Shown piece after piece: positions 8,641 to 16,553 of a DNA stretch of 40,709 nucleotides (positions within the stretch are counted from its first letter, which is position 1; each line of letters opens with the position of its first letter). The notes beneath the pieces were generated by a model. That model was not told where the DNA came from. It saw only the letters and a program-made list of their open reading frames with translations, and did no database searches. Source of the stretch: an uncultured Pseudoflavonifractor sp. (GTDB taxonomy: Bacteria > Bacillota > Clostridia > Oscillospirales > Oscillospiraceae); assembly GCA_947383685.1 (NCBI GenBank), contig CANDEE010000006.1, forward strand, positions 1 through 40,709, written 5' to 3'. A program made the position numbers and the translations under genes.

Positions 8641-8679
8641 CCCTCCCTCATACCTTCAAGATATGAGAGGGGGTTTTTT
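8641..8679 (+). promoter_or_regulatory. Terminator-like hairpin in the flippase leader that includes its ribosome site
   Basis: CCCTCCCTCATA (8641-8652) pairs with TATGAGAGGGGG (8662-8673), with one mismatch and one G-T pair, followed by six T. No plus-strand gene lies between the terminator at 7838 and here. The right arm GAGAGGGGG is also the only ribosome-binding sequence for the next gene, so the hairpin may attenuate transcription or hide the ribosome site. Confidence 0.55.
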
Positions 8680-8681
8680 CT

Positions 8682-10211
8682 TTGCCCATGTCCGCCCTGC
8701 AAAGCACTGTGCTGCTCACCGCTGTGAGCCTTTTCTCCCAAGCCGTCGGATTTGTCTACCGGGTCTTTCTCTCCCGGATGGTGGGACCGGAGGTCATGGG
8801 CCTATACCAGTTGGTCCTGCCTGTCTCCTCCGTCCTCATGTCCCTCACTGCCGTAGGCTTTACCGTAGCCTGCTCCAACCTGTCCGCCCGGTACCGGGCC
8901 ACGGGAAATTTCCGGGCCGCCGCCCAGACGGTCAGGACTTGCGTGGCAGGCTTTCTCTGCGCCTTTGGGGCGGTGGCCCTCATCGCCGCCCCCCTGTCCG
9001 ACGCCATCTCCGTCCACCTGCTGGGAGACGCCCGCTCCCGGCTTGGCATTCTCCTGCTTCTGCCCTGCGTCCTGCTCACGGGATTGGAGAACATCCACAA
9101 GCACTCCTTCTACGGCGCGGGCAACGTACGTCCTCCCGCCTTTACCGAGGTCTGTGAGCAGGTCATCCGGGCGGGGGCGGTGCTGGGCCTTTTGTGGGTC
9201 TTCTTGCCGCAAAATCCGGAACGGACCGTGGGGCTTATCGTCTGCGGCATGATTTTATGTGAGATTTTCTCCGCCGTCACCCTGACCCTCCTCTACCGCC
9301 GCTTTCTGGGAAAGCGTCCCGCCGGGGAAGGAGTGGACCGGAGGGTCCTGCGCCGGAACATACTCCATATCGCCGTGCCCATCGGCTGGACCGCCCTGCT
9401 GGGCAACCTGATGGGGTGTGCCACCTCAGTGGTTATTCCCCAGCGGCTGGTCCGGGCAGGCCAGGACGTGTCCTCCGCTATGAGCCAGTTTGGAGTCATG
9501 TGCGGCATGACCATGCCTCTCTTGACTCTCCCCACCGCCTTTATTTCCGCCATGGGCCTTGTCCTTCTGCCCCGGCTGGCTCAATCCGCCGCCCTGGGCC
9601 GCGCCGACCTGTGCCGGGAACGGGCGGACCGGGCCATCACCGCCGCGGCCTGGCTCATCCTTCCCTCTGCCGCCCTCCTGTCCGTCCTGGCTCCGCCCCT
9701 GGCCCGGGTCCTGTTCCGGGAGGAGTCCGCAGGCCAGTTTGCCCTCCCCTTAGCGGTGGGGGTAGCCCTCTCCTGTTTGGAAGCGGTCCTGGCGGTCTGC
9801 CTCAACGGTCTGGGAAAACAGACCGCCACCGCCCGCCATGGCCTCATCTGCGGTGCGGTCCAGCTTTTTCTCACCTGGCAGCGGATGGGCGTCCCCGGCG
9901 TAGGCCTCCGGGGCTATGTGGAGGCCCTTCTCATCAGCACAGTTTTGGGGGTTGCCCTCCACTGGACTGCCCTCCACCGCGCCATCGGGCTGAAGGCCCG
10001 GCCCTTCCCCTGGCTGGTGGCCCCCGGCCTCAGCGCCCTTCTTGCGGGCCTGTGCGTCAACCTGCTGTTCCCCACGCTCACCCGGACGGGACTGGGAGAG
10101 GGCGCCGCCAGCCTTGTCTGCCTTCTGTTTGGAGCCGTCCTCTACCTCTCCGGCATGACCGCCCAAGGGATGCTGGGGACTGCTTCCGCCTCCGCCAAAG
10201 TGCGGTCCTGA
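8682..10211 (+). CDS. spoVB: SpoVB/MurJ-like polysaccharide flippase (MOP superfamily)
   Basis: The 509-residue protein has about 13-14 hydrophobic helices and the N-terminal signature of the polysaccharide-transporter/SpoVB group: LLTAVSLFSQAVGFVYRVFLSRMVGPEVMGLYQLV. The family exports lipid-linked glycans across the membrane; SpoVB acts in spore cortex formation. Its neighbours here are polysaccharide genes on one side and PTS genes on the other, so a role as a glycan flippase rather than a true SpoVB is also possible. The start is uncertain: TTG at 8682 lies 8 bases after GAGAGGGGG, while ATG at 8688 is 14 bases away. The stop lies inside the outer stem of the terminator. Confidence 0.82.
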   Translation: MPMSALQSTVLLTAVSLFSQAVGFVYRVFLSRMVGPEVMGLYQLVLPVSSVLMSLTAVGFTVACSNLSARYRATGNFRAAAQTVRTCVAGFLCAFGAVALIAAPLSDAISVHLLGDARSRLGILLLLPCVLLTGLENIHKHSFYGAGNVRPPAFTEVCEQVIRAGAVLGLLWVFLPQNPERTVGLIVCGMILCEIFSAVTLTLLYRRFLGKRPAGEGVDRRVLRRNILHIAVPIGWTALLGNLMGCATSVVIPQRLVRAGQDVSSAMSQFGVMCGMTMPLLTLPTAFISAMGLVLLPRLAQSAALGRADLCRERADRAITAAAWLILPSAALLSVLAPPLARVLFREESAGQFALPLAVGVALSCLEAVLAVCLNGLGKQTATARHGLICGAVQLFLTWQRMGVPGVGLRGYVEALLISTVLGVALHWTALHRAIGLKARPFPWLVAPGLSALLAGLCVNLLFPTLTRTGLGEGAASLVCLLFGAVLYLSGMTAQGMLGTASASAKVRS

Positions 10212-10252
10212 TAGCTTTTGTAGGTTTTCTACAAAAGCCATCCGCACTTTTT
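10197..10252 (+). terminator. Terminator of the flippase gene
   Basis: Two nested stems are visible: AGTGCGG with CCGCACT (outer), and GCTTTTGTAG with CTACAAAAGC (10214-10238, inner), followed by a T-run. The outer left arm is in the last codons of the gene. Confidence 0.8.
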
Positions 10253-10263
10253 CCGTCTCCCTC

Positions 10264-10293
10264 TTGCTTTCTGCACGAAAATTGTGGTATAAT
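10264..10293 (+). promoter_or_regulatory. Promoter of the ptsI-nagB-nagA operon
   Basis: TTGCTT (10264-10269), 18 bases, TATAAT (10288-10293); the leader is about 70 bases. No catabolite-response (cre) box was recognised near it. Confidence 0.7.
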
Positions 10294-10369
10294 TAACCAA
10301 CATTGCAGGAAATCCGGCAACGCAGGCATACTATCATAAAACACCATTCAGATAAAGGAGTGTATTGTT

Positions 10370-11986
10370 ATGAAGCTGAAAGGGATCGGCGCGGCGGAAG
10401 GTATTGCCGTCGCAAGACTGTGGCACATGGAAACGGTAGACCTGTCCGTAGAACACCTTACTGACAGGGACCCGGAGAAGGAGAGCGTACGGTTCGCCGC
10501 CGCCCAGCACAGGGCCACCGATGAGCTTACTGCCCTCTATGAAGAAACCCTGGCCAAAGATGCCGACGCCGCTATGATTTTTGACATTCACCGGATGATG
10601 CTGGAGGACCTGGACTTCTGCGAAGGCGTCTCCGGCCTGGTAGCCTCGGGCTGCAATGCTGAGTGGGCCGTCAAGCAGACCGGCGATATGCTTCATGATA
10701 TGTTTGAGGCTATCGACGACGAGACCATGCGGGCCCGGGCTGCCGACGTCCAGGACGTATCCGGACGGCTCATCCGCATTCTCAAGGGACTGGACGATGC
10801 CCCTCCCATGCCCAAGGAGCCTATCGTAGTGGCTGCCGACGACCTGCTTCCCAGCCAGACAGTAAAGCTGGACAAGAAATACGTGGTGGGCTGCGTCACC
10901 CGGAACGGCTCCGTCACCTCCCACTCCGCCATTTTGTCCCGCTCCATGGGCATCGCCTGCATCGTAGGTATGGGGGACGAGTTTGACAAGCTGCCCCAGG
11001 AGGCCACCATCGCCATGGACGGTCTGGCCGGCGAGGTCATTGTAAACCCCGATGCCGAGGAGCTGGCCCTTTACGAAAAGAAAAAGGCTGATTTTGAGGA
11101 GCAGAAGGTCCTCCTCCAGCATTATAAGGATAAGCAGGCCATTACCAAGTCAGGCCATCACGTCCACATCTGCGCCAACATCGGCAGCGTAAAGGATGCT
11201 GAGGACGCCAAGGCTGCCGGAGCTGACGGCGTGGGCCTGTTCCGCAGCGAGTTCCTCTATCTGGATTCCCCCGACTTCCCCTCTGAGGAGAAGCAATTCC
11301 AGGCCTATAAAAAGGTGCTGGAAATCTTTGCTCCCAACCAGGTCATTGTCCGTACCCTGGATTTGGGCAGCGATAAACAGGCCCCTTATTTCAACATTCC
11401 CCACGAGGAGAACCCCGCCATGGGCTACCGGGCCATCCGCATCTGCCTGGACCAGCCGGAGATTTTCCGTACCCAGCTCCGGGCCCTGCTGCGTGCTTCC
11501 GTCTATGGCAACCTGCACATCATGTTCCCCATGATCACCAGTGTGACCCAGGTCATGAAGTCCAAGGAGCTGCTGAACAACCTGAAAAACGAGCTGAAGG
11601 CCGAGGGCGTCCCCGTCTCCGACGACATCAAGATCGGCGTGATGATCGAGACCCCCGCCGCCGTGGTCATGAGCGACGAGCTGGCCAAGCTGGTGGACTT
11701 CTTCTCCATCGGTACCAACGACCTGACCCAGTACACCCTGGCTGCCGACCGAATGAACGCCAAGGTGAGCAACATCTTCAATTCCGAGGACCCTGCCATC
11801 CGCCGGATGATCGAGATTACCGCCCGCAACGCCCATGCCGCCGGCATCTGGGTGGGGATTTGCGGCGAGGCGGGAGCCAACACCAACCTGACCCCCTTCT
11901 TTATGGAAAACAAGATTGACGAGCTCTCCGTAGCGGCGGCGTCCATCTTGAAGGTCCGCCGAGCTGTTTGTGAAAGTGAGGGTTAA
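10370..11986 (+). CDS. ptsI: PTS enzyme I (phosphoenolpyruvate-protein phosphotransferase)
   Basis: Enzyme I takes phosphate from phosphoenolpyruvate and passes it to HPr in the cytoplasm. The 538-residue protein is slightly shorter than usual (about 570). The N-terminal helical HPr-binding region is followed by the phosphohistidine loop VTSHSAILSRSMGIACIVG (His about residue 186) and the PEP-binding barrel: GVGLFRSEFLYL, RTLDLGSDKQAPYF, NPAMGYRAIR, GVMIETPAAV and SIGTNDLTQYTLAADR. The active-site Cys is in VGICGEAGAN, where the common CGELAGD/CGELAAD is altered. The ATG at 10370 has AAGGAG upstream. It is the first gene of an operon with nagB (3-base gap) and nagA, so general PTS phosphorylation and GlcNAc breakdown are expressed together. 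Confidence 0.95.
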   Translation: MKLKGIGAAEGIAVARLWHMETVDLSVEHLTDRDPEKESVRFAAAQHRATDELTALYEETLAKDADAAMIFDIHRMMLEDLDFCEGVSGLVASGCNAEWAVKQTGDMLHDMFEAIDDETMRARAADVQDVSGRLIRILKGLDDAPPMPKEPIVVAADDLLPSQTVKLDKKYVVGCVTRNGSVTSHSAILSRSMGIACIVGMGDEFDKLPQEATIAMDGLAGEVIVNPDAEELALYEKKKADFEEQKVLLQHYKDKQAITKSGHHVHICANIGSVKDAEDAKAAGADGVGLFRSEFLYLDSPDFPSEEKQFQAYKKVLEIFAPNQVIVRTLDLGSDKQAPYFNIPHEENPAMGYRAIRICLDQPEIFRTQLRALLRASVYGNLHIMFPMITSVTQVMKSKELLNNLKNELKAEGVPVSDDIKIGVMIETPAAVVMSDELAKLVDFFSIGTNDLTQYTLAADRMNAKVSNIFNSEDPAIRRMIEITARNAHAAGIWVGICGEAGANTNLTPFFMENKIDELSVAAASILKVRRAVCESEG

Positions 11987-11989
11987 GCC

Positions 11990-12712
11990 ATGAGAATCAT
12001 TCGTGTCAAGAATTACGAGGAGCTCAGCCGTGCCGCGGCAAACATCATCTCCGCCCAGGTCATTCTGAAGCCCGACTGCGTTCTGGGCCTTGCCACCGGC
12101 AGCAGCCCCGTCGGCACCTACCAACAGCTTATCAAGTGGTATCAAAAAGGCGACTTGGACTTCTCCCAGGTTACCACTGTAAATCTGGACGAGTATGTGG
12201 GCCTGTCTCCCGACCACGACCAGAGCTACCACTACTTCATGCATAAGAACCTCTTTGATTCCATCAACGTCCGCCCTGACCACATCAACCTCCCTGACGG
12301 CTGCGCCAAGGACATGGCCGCCGAAAGCCGCCGGTACGACGCCCTTCTGCGGAGCCTGGGGGTAGACCTGCAGCTTCTGGGTCTGGGCAACAATGGCCAC
12401 ATCGGCTTCAACGAGCCTGACGAGGAGTTCTCCAAGGGCACCCACGTGGTCACCCTCACCGAAAGCACCCTGGAGGCCAACAAGCGGTTCTTCGAGAGCA
12501 TCGACGACGTACCCAAGACCGCCATCTCCATGGGCACCTACGACATCATGCAGGCCAAGCGGGTGCTGATGGTGGCCTCCGGCAAGGCCAAGGCAGAGGC
12601 GGTCAAGGCGGCCTTCTTCGGCCCCATCACCCCCCATATGCCCGCCTCCATTCTCCAGTTCCACAGGGACTTCACCCTGGTAGCCGACGAGGACGCCCTG
12701 TCCCTGCTGTAA
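11990..12712 (+). CDS. nagB: Glucosamine-6-phosphate deaminase
   Basis: Converts glucosamine-6-phosphate to fructose-6-phosphate and ammonia. The 240-residue protein matches the family's length and has the substrate loop GLATGSSPVGTYQQL, the catalytic Asp in TVNLDEYVGL, and the active-site segment LGNNGHIGFNEPDEEF containing the Asn/His/Glu residues. The sequence THVVTLTEST is also typical. The short bacterial form (about 240) lacks the C-terminal allosteric extension of the E. coli enzyme. It starts 3 bases after ptsI, with GTGAGGG as ribosome site, and is followed after 16 bases by nagA, which makes its substrate. Confidence 0.96.
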   Translation: MRIIRVKNYEELSRAAANIISAQVILKPDCVLGLATGSSPVGTYQQLIKWYQKGDLDFSQVTTVNLDEYVGLSPDHDQSYHYFMHKNLFDSINVRPDHINLPDGCAKDMAAESRRYDALLRSLGVDLQLLGLGNNGHIGFNEPDEEFSKGTHVVTLTESTLEANKRFFESIDDVPKTAISMGTYDIMQAKRVLMVASGKAKAEAVKAAFFGPITPHMPASILQFHRDFTLVADEDALSLL

Positions 12713-12728
12713 GAGGAAGGTGCTGAAT

Positions 12729-13850
12729 ATGGATTTTAAAAACGCCCTGATTTTTACTGAGGATTTCCGCTTCCGGCTTGGCTGTTTCTCGGTAGAGGAG
12801 GGCCGCTTCACTGACGTGCTGGGCGAGGAAAAGCCCGGCGCCGTTGACCTGAAAGGGGCTTATGTCCTCCCCGGCCTTATCGACATCCACACCCACGGCA
12901 ACTCGGGAGCCGATTTCTCCGACGGAGACGAGGAGGGCCTGCGCCGCATGATGGCCTATTACGGCAAAAACGGCGTCACCTCTGTCTCTCCCGCCTCCAT
13001 GACCCTTCCTTACGAGATGCTGGCAAAGGCCTTTGCCACGGGCCGGGCCGTTGCCGACAAGCGGGATAAGGGCTCCGCCCGGTTTGTGGGCGTCAACATG
13101 GAAGGCCCCTTCTTCTGCGAAAAACGGAAGGGGGCCCAGAACGGTGCCTATTTAAAGGACCCGGATTTTGACGCTTTCCAGAAGCTGAACGGGGACTGCG
13201 GGGGCTTGGTGAAAATCGTAGACCTGGCTGCCGAACTCCCCGGTGCGGTGGAATTTGCCCGAAAGGCCAGCAGCCTCTGCACCGTGTCCATCGCCCACAC
13301 CGATTGCTCCTATGAGGAGGCGGTCACCCTGTTCAACGCCGGGGCCTCCCACCTGACCCACCTTTATAACGCTATGCCCTCCATTCACCACCGGACCCCC
13401 GGCCCCATCGGGGCGGGAGCCGAGCGGGAGAAGGTCTACGCCGAACTCATCACCGATGGAGTACACATCCATCCCAGCGCGGTACGCATGGCCTTCAAGC
13501 TGTTCCCCGGCCGCATCTGCCTCATTTCCGATTCCATGCGGGCCTGCGGTATGGCTGAGGGCGAGTCCGACTTGGGCGGACAAAAGGTCTATATCAAGGG
13601 CCGCAAGGCCACCTTAGCTGACGGCACCATTGCAGGCTCCGCCACCAATCTTTATGACTGTATGACCACCGCCGTTACCATGGGAATCCCTCTGGAGGAG
13701 GCCGTCCGGGCCGCCACTTGGAATCCGGCCCATGAGCTGGGGATGCTGGATACCATCGGCTCCATCTCCAACGGCAAGCTGGCGGATTTCATTATCTGCG
13801 GCGGCAGCCTGGATCGGCAAGCAGTCTATATTGGCGGCGAAAAGGTCTGA
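12729..13850 (+). CDS. nagA: N-acetylglucosamine-6-phosphate deacetylase
   Basis: Hydrolyses GlcNAc-6-phosphate to glucosamine-6-phosphate and acetate. The 373-residue amidohydrolase shows the metal and catalytic sites in order: HTH (residues 54-56, IDIHTHGNSG), Glu in VNMEGPFF, His in SIAHTD, SHLTHLYNAM, and the catalytic Asp in CLISDSMRACG. The C-terminal return to the beta-sandwich (GSISNGKLADFIICGG) is present. The ATG at 12729 lies 8 bases after AGGAAGG; an in-frame GTG at 12720 overlaps that site and is rejected. It acts between the PTS importer and NagB. No terminator is seen directly after it. Confidence 0.95.
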   Translation: MDFKNALIFTEDFRFRLGCFSVEEGRFTDVLGEEKPGAVDLKGAYVLPGLIDIHTHGNSGADFSDGDEEGLRRMMAYYGKNGVTSVSPASMTLPYEMLAKAFATGRAVADKRDKGSARFVGVNMEGPFFCEKRKGAQNGAYLKDPDFDAFQKLNGDCGGLVKIVDLAAELPGAVEFARKASSLCTVSIAHTDCSYEEAVTLFNAGASHLTHLYNAMPSIHHRTPGPIGAGAEREKVYAELITDGVHIHPSAVRMAFKLFPGRICLISDSMRACGMAEGESDLGGQKVYIKGRKATLADGTIAGSATNLYDCMTTAVTMGIPLEEAVRAATWNPAHELGMLDTIGSISNGKLADFIICGGSLDRQAVYIGGEKV

Positions 13851-13959
13851 TTTCTCCTTATTTTTAACGAATAGATTGACAAAAGATGCCATTTCCTGGC
13901 ACATTTAGCATAAAAGCAAAATTGTCCAAAATACAACAAACCGGAAAGGAATGATTCCC

Positions 13960-14481
13960 ATGGGCTTTTTCCAAAAGCTTTTTGGCTCCTCTCAGGAAAC
14001 GCCGGCAGCCCCCGCAGTTCCCGCCGGTCCTATCCAGATTTTTGCTCCCGTAGCGGGAGAGGCTGTTCCCATCTCCGAGGTCAGCGATCCCACCTTTGGG
14101 GAGGAAATTTTGGGCAAGGGTATCGCTATCAAACCCACAGAAGGCAAGGTTTTTGCCCCCTGTGACGGCAAGGTGGACATGATGTTTGAAACGGGCCACG
14201 CTGTGAGCTTGGTTTCCGACGGCGGCGCCGAGGTCCTCATTCATGTGGGCCTGGACACCGTTTCTCTTAAAGGCAAGCACTACACCATTCACGCCCACAA
14301 CGGCGACCAGGTGAAGAAGGGCGACCTGCTCATTGAATTTGACGTCGCCGCCATTACCGCTGAAGGCTTTGACGTTATCACTCCCGTGGTCATCTGCAAC
14401 AGCGACGCCTACGGCGCCATCCAGCCCCACACAGGCAAGACGGTGGCTCCCGGCGACCTCATTCTGGAGCTGGAGAAATAA
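13960..14481 (+). CDS. crr: PTS glucose-family EIIA component
   Basis: The 173-residue cytoplasmic domain accepts phosphate from HPr and gives it to the EIIB domain. Family marks are IFAPVAGEAVPISEVSDPTFGEEILGKGIAI, PCDGKV, the phosphohistidine in VLIHVGLDTVSLKG, and the end TPVVICNSDAYG...GDLILELEK. The gene encodes a free EIIA, matching the nearby EIICB that lacks one. The ATG at 13960 has AAGGA 9 bases upstream; an ATG at 13951 lies too close to that site. The intergenic region before it holds TTGACA (13875-13880) with no good -10, and the inverted repeat TGCCA-N5-TGGCA near 13888-13902. Confidence 0.92.
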   Translation: MGFFQKLFGSSQETPAAPAVPAGPIQIFAPVAGEAVPISEVSDPTFGEEILGKGIAIKPTEGKVFAPCDGKVDMMFETGHAVSLVSDGGAEVLIHVGLDTVSLKGKHYTIHAHNGDQVKKGDLLIEFDVAAITAEGFDVITPVVICNSDAYGAIQPHTGKTVAPGDLILELEK

Positions 14482-14532
14482 TTCTTCCCCTATTCTATTC
14501 GCCGCTTTGCGGCAAGAAAGAGGTGTGTCCGC

Positions 14533-14790
14533 ATGACAAGCTTTACCCACGTGATTCAAGACCCCATGGGGCTTCACGCCCGGCCCGCCGGAATGTTGGC
14601 AAAAGCCGCCATGGCCTGGCCCTGCTCTATTACCATTACCACTCCCGCAGGCACCGGTGATGCCAAACGGCTCATGTCCATCATGCGCCTGGCCGCCAAA
14701 CAGGGGATGGAACTGACCGTCGCCTGTGACGGAGACCAGGAGGCGGAGGCCGCCGCCGCTATTGAGGCATTTTTGAAGGAAAACCTGTAA
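14533..14790 (+). CDS. ptsH: HPr phosphocarrier protein, position 46 is Arg not Ser
   Basis: The 85-residue protein carries phosphate from enzyme I to EIIA. The active-site His15 lies in MGLHARPAG, exactly at the standard number. In most Firmicutes Ser46 is phosphorylated by HPr kinase and then partners CcpA. Here the equivalent stretch is GDAKRLMSIMRLAAKQG, with Arg at 46; the nearest Ser is 49. Transport function should be intact, but Ser46-based control is not expected from this copy. AAGAGGTG lies upstream of the ATG. The gene lies between the EIIA and EIICB genes. Confidence 0.93.
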   Translation: MTSFTHVIQDPMGLHARPAGMLAKAAMAWPCSITITTPAGTGDAKRLMSIMRLAAKQGMELTVACDGDQEAEAAAAIEAFLKENL

Positions 14791-14988
14791 AATTTTCTTT
14801 TCGCTTCCCCATTCCGGGCGGGAGCGGCGAAAATTCTTTCGGGGCGGCCCCAGAACTGTTTTATTTCAGGCATTTTCTGCCTGAAAGTATCTATTTTTGT
14901 ATCCTCCGCCGTTGTGGGCCAACGGCGTTTGGATAAACATACGCTCCAAAACCTGTGTGAGAGATTTTGTGAGGAGGAAAATTACATT
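14791..14988 (+). promoter_or_regulatory. Structured leader between ptsH and nagE
   Basis: Three stem-loops are visible: an imperfect one just after ptsH (14791-14837), a perfect 9-bp stem TTTCAGGCA/TGCCTGAAA (14864-14886), and a perfect 8-bp stem CGCCGTTG/CAACGGCG (14907-14927). None has a strong T-run. They may process the mRNA, reduce read-through, or bind a regulator; no antiterminator gene is nearby. Confidence 0.45.
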
Positions 14989-16464
14989 ATGATGAAAAAA
15001 CTGCAAAAGCTTGGCAAGGCGCTGATGCTGCCCGTAGCCGTGCTTCCCATCTGCGGTATCCTAATGGGCCTGGGCTACTTTATCGCCCCCGGCGCCATGG
15101 GCGTGCCTGACGCCGCCACCAGCGGCTTTGCCTACACTCTGGGCCTGTTCCTGATCAAGGCCGGCGGTGCCGTCATCGACAACATGGCCATCCTGTTTGC
15201 CATCGGCGTGGGCGTTGGTCTGGCTAAGGACAACGACGGTACCGGCGGTGTGGCCGCCCTCGTTTCCTGGCTGATGATGACCACCCTGGTGGGCAACGCC
15301 GGCGCCATCATCCCCAGCCTGGTGGAAAACGAGACCTGGGGCGTGGCCTACGGCAAGATCGCCAACCCCTTCATCGGCATCCTGGCCGGTATCATCGGTT
15401 CCGCCTGCTACAACAAGTTTAAGGGCACCAAGCTGCCTGACGTGCTGAGCTTCTTCTCCGGCAAGCGGAGCGTTGCCATCGTCACCGGCGTTGTGTCCAT
15501 TCTGGTCTCCGCCGTCCTGCTGGTGGCCTGGCCCATCATCTTCAGTGTGCTGGTGGCTATCGGCAACGCCATCAAGGGCATGGATGTGATCGGTGTTGGC
15601 ATCTACACCTTCCTGAACCGTCTGCTCATCCCCACCGGCCTCCATCACGCCCTGAACAACGTGTTCTGGTTTGATACCATCGGTATCGGTGACCTGACCG
15701 CCTACTGGTTCCCCATGGGCGAGATCGCCCAGAACGCCAACTGGTCTATTGGTATGTATATGGCCGGCTTCTTCCCCTGCATGATGTTCGGTATCCCTGG
15801 CGCCGCTTTGGCTATGATCAAGAACGCCAAGAGCGACAAGAAGAAGTACGCCATCGGCATCGTGGGCGCCGCCGCTCTGTGCTCCTTCATCTGCGGCGTT
15901 ACCGAGCCCTTTGAGTTTGCCTTTATGTTCCTGGCCTTCCCCCTGTACGTAGTCTACTCCCTGCTCTACGGCATCTTCGCCGCCATCACTGTGGCTCTGG
16001 GCTTCCGGGCCGGCTTCATGTTCTCTGCCGGCGCTACCGACCTGCTGTTCTCCGCGGCTCTGCCTGCCCACGCCCAGACCTGGCTCATTATCCCCATGGG
16101 CATTGCGGCCTTCATCGTCTTCTTCCTGGTCTTTGACTTTGCTATCAAGAAGTTTGACCTGAAGACCCCCGGCCGTGAGGACGACGACCAGGACGGCGAG
16201 ATGAAGATCGAGCTTGCCAACAATGACTATACCTCCATGGCTAAGATCATTCTGGAAGGCCTGGGCGGCAAGGACAACATCACCGAACTCGACCACTGCA
16301 TCACCCGCCTCCGTCTGGAGGTCAAGGACAACCTGTTGGTGGACGAGAAGAAGATCAAGTCCTCCGGTATTTCCGGCATCATCCGTCCCAGCAAGACCGC
16401 TGTTCAGGTAGTGGTCGGACCCAAGGTCCAGTTTGTCTACGACGAGATGAAGAAGATGATCTAA
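14989..16464 (+). CDS. nagE: PTS EIICB transporter, probably for N-acetylglucosamine
   Basis: The 491-residue protein imports and phosphorylates its sugar. The EIIC membrane domain (about residues 1-395) starts KLGKALMLPVAVLPICGILMGLGYF and contains the substrate-region motif IPTGLHHALNNVFWFD and GAALCSFICGVTEPFEFAFMFLAF. The C-terminal EIIB domain has the phosphocysteine in DHCITRLRLEV and ends VQFVYDEMKKMI. Glucose and GlcNAc permeases are close relatives; the HALNNVFWFD type and the linked nagA/nagB favour GlcNAc. It has no EIIA domain, which is supplied by the gene at 13960. The ATG at 14989 follows GAGGAGG; an upstream in-frame extension to 14914 lacks a ribosome site. Confidence 0.92.
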   Translation: MMKKLQKLGKALMLPVAVLPICGILMGLGYFIAPGAMGVPDAATSGFAYTLGLFLIKAGGAVIDNMAILFAIGVGVGLAKDNDGTGGVAALVSWLMMTTLVGNAGAIIPSLVENETWGVAYGKIANPFIGILAGIIGSACYNKFKGTKLPDVLSFFSGKRSVAIVTGVVSILVSAVLLVAWPIIFSVLVAIGNAIKGMDVIGVGIYTFLNRLLIPTGLHHALNNVFWFDTIGIGDLTAYWFPMGEIAQNANWSIGMYMAGFFPCMMFGIPGAALAMIKNAKSDKKKYAIGIVGAAALCSFICGVTEPFEFAFMFLAFPLYVVYSLLYGIFAAITVALGFRAGFMFSAGATDLLFSAALPAHAQTWLIIPMGIAAFIVFFLVFDFAIKKFDLKTPGREDDDQDGEMKIELANNDYTSMAKIILEGLGGKDNITELDHCITRLRLEVKDNLLVDEKKIKSSGISGIIRPSKTAVQVVVGPKVQFVYDEMKKMI

Positions 16465-16511
16465 TCCCTCCCCGCCCGCCTTGCGGCCCACGCTTGGCAC
16501 GAACGCAAAGG

Positions 16512-16546
16512 AAAAGCCGTCCCCCAAAAGGGGGACGGCTTTTTTA
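16512..16546 (+). terminator. Terminator after nagE
   Basis: AAAGCCGTCCCCC (16513-16525), AAAA, then GGGGGACGGCTTT (16530-16542) and more T. The A-run on its left also gives a T-run on the other strand for the convergent epimerase gene. Confidence 0.9.
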
Positions 16547-16553
16547 TGACCGC

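Noticed and set aside
13875..13905. Promoter for the EIIA gene at TTGACA 13875
   Set aside because: No acceptable -10 at 16-18 bases; kept only as a remark in the EIIA entry.
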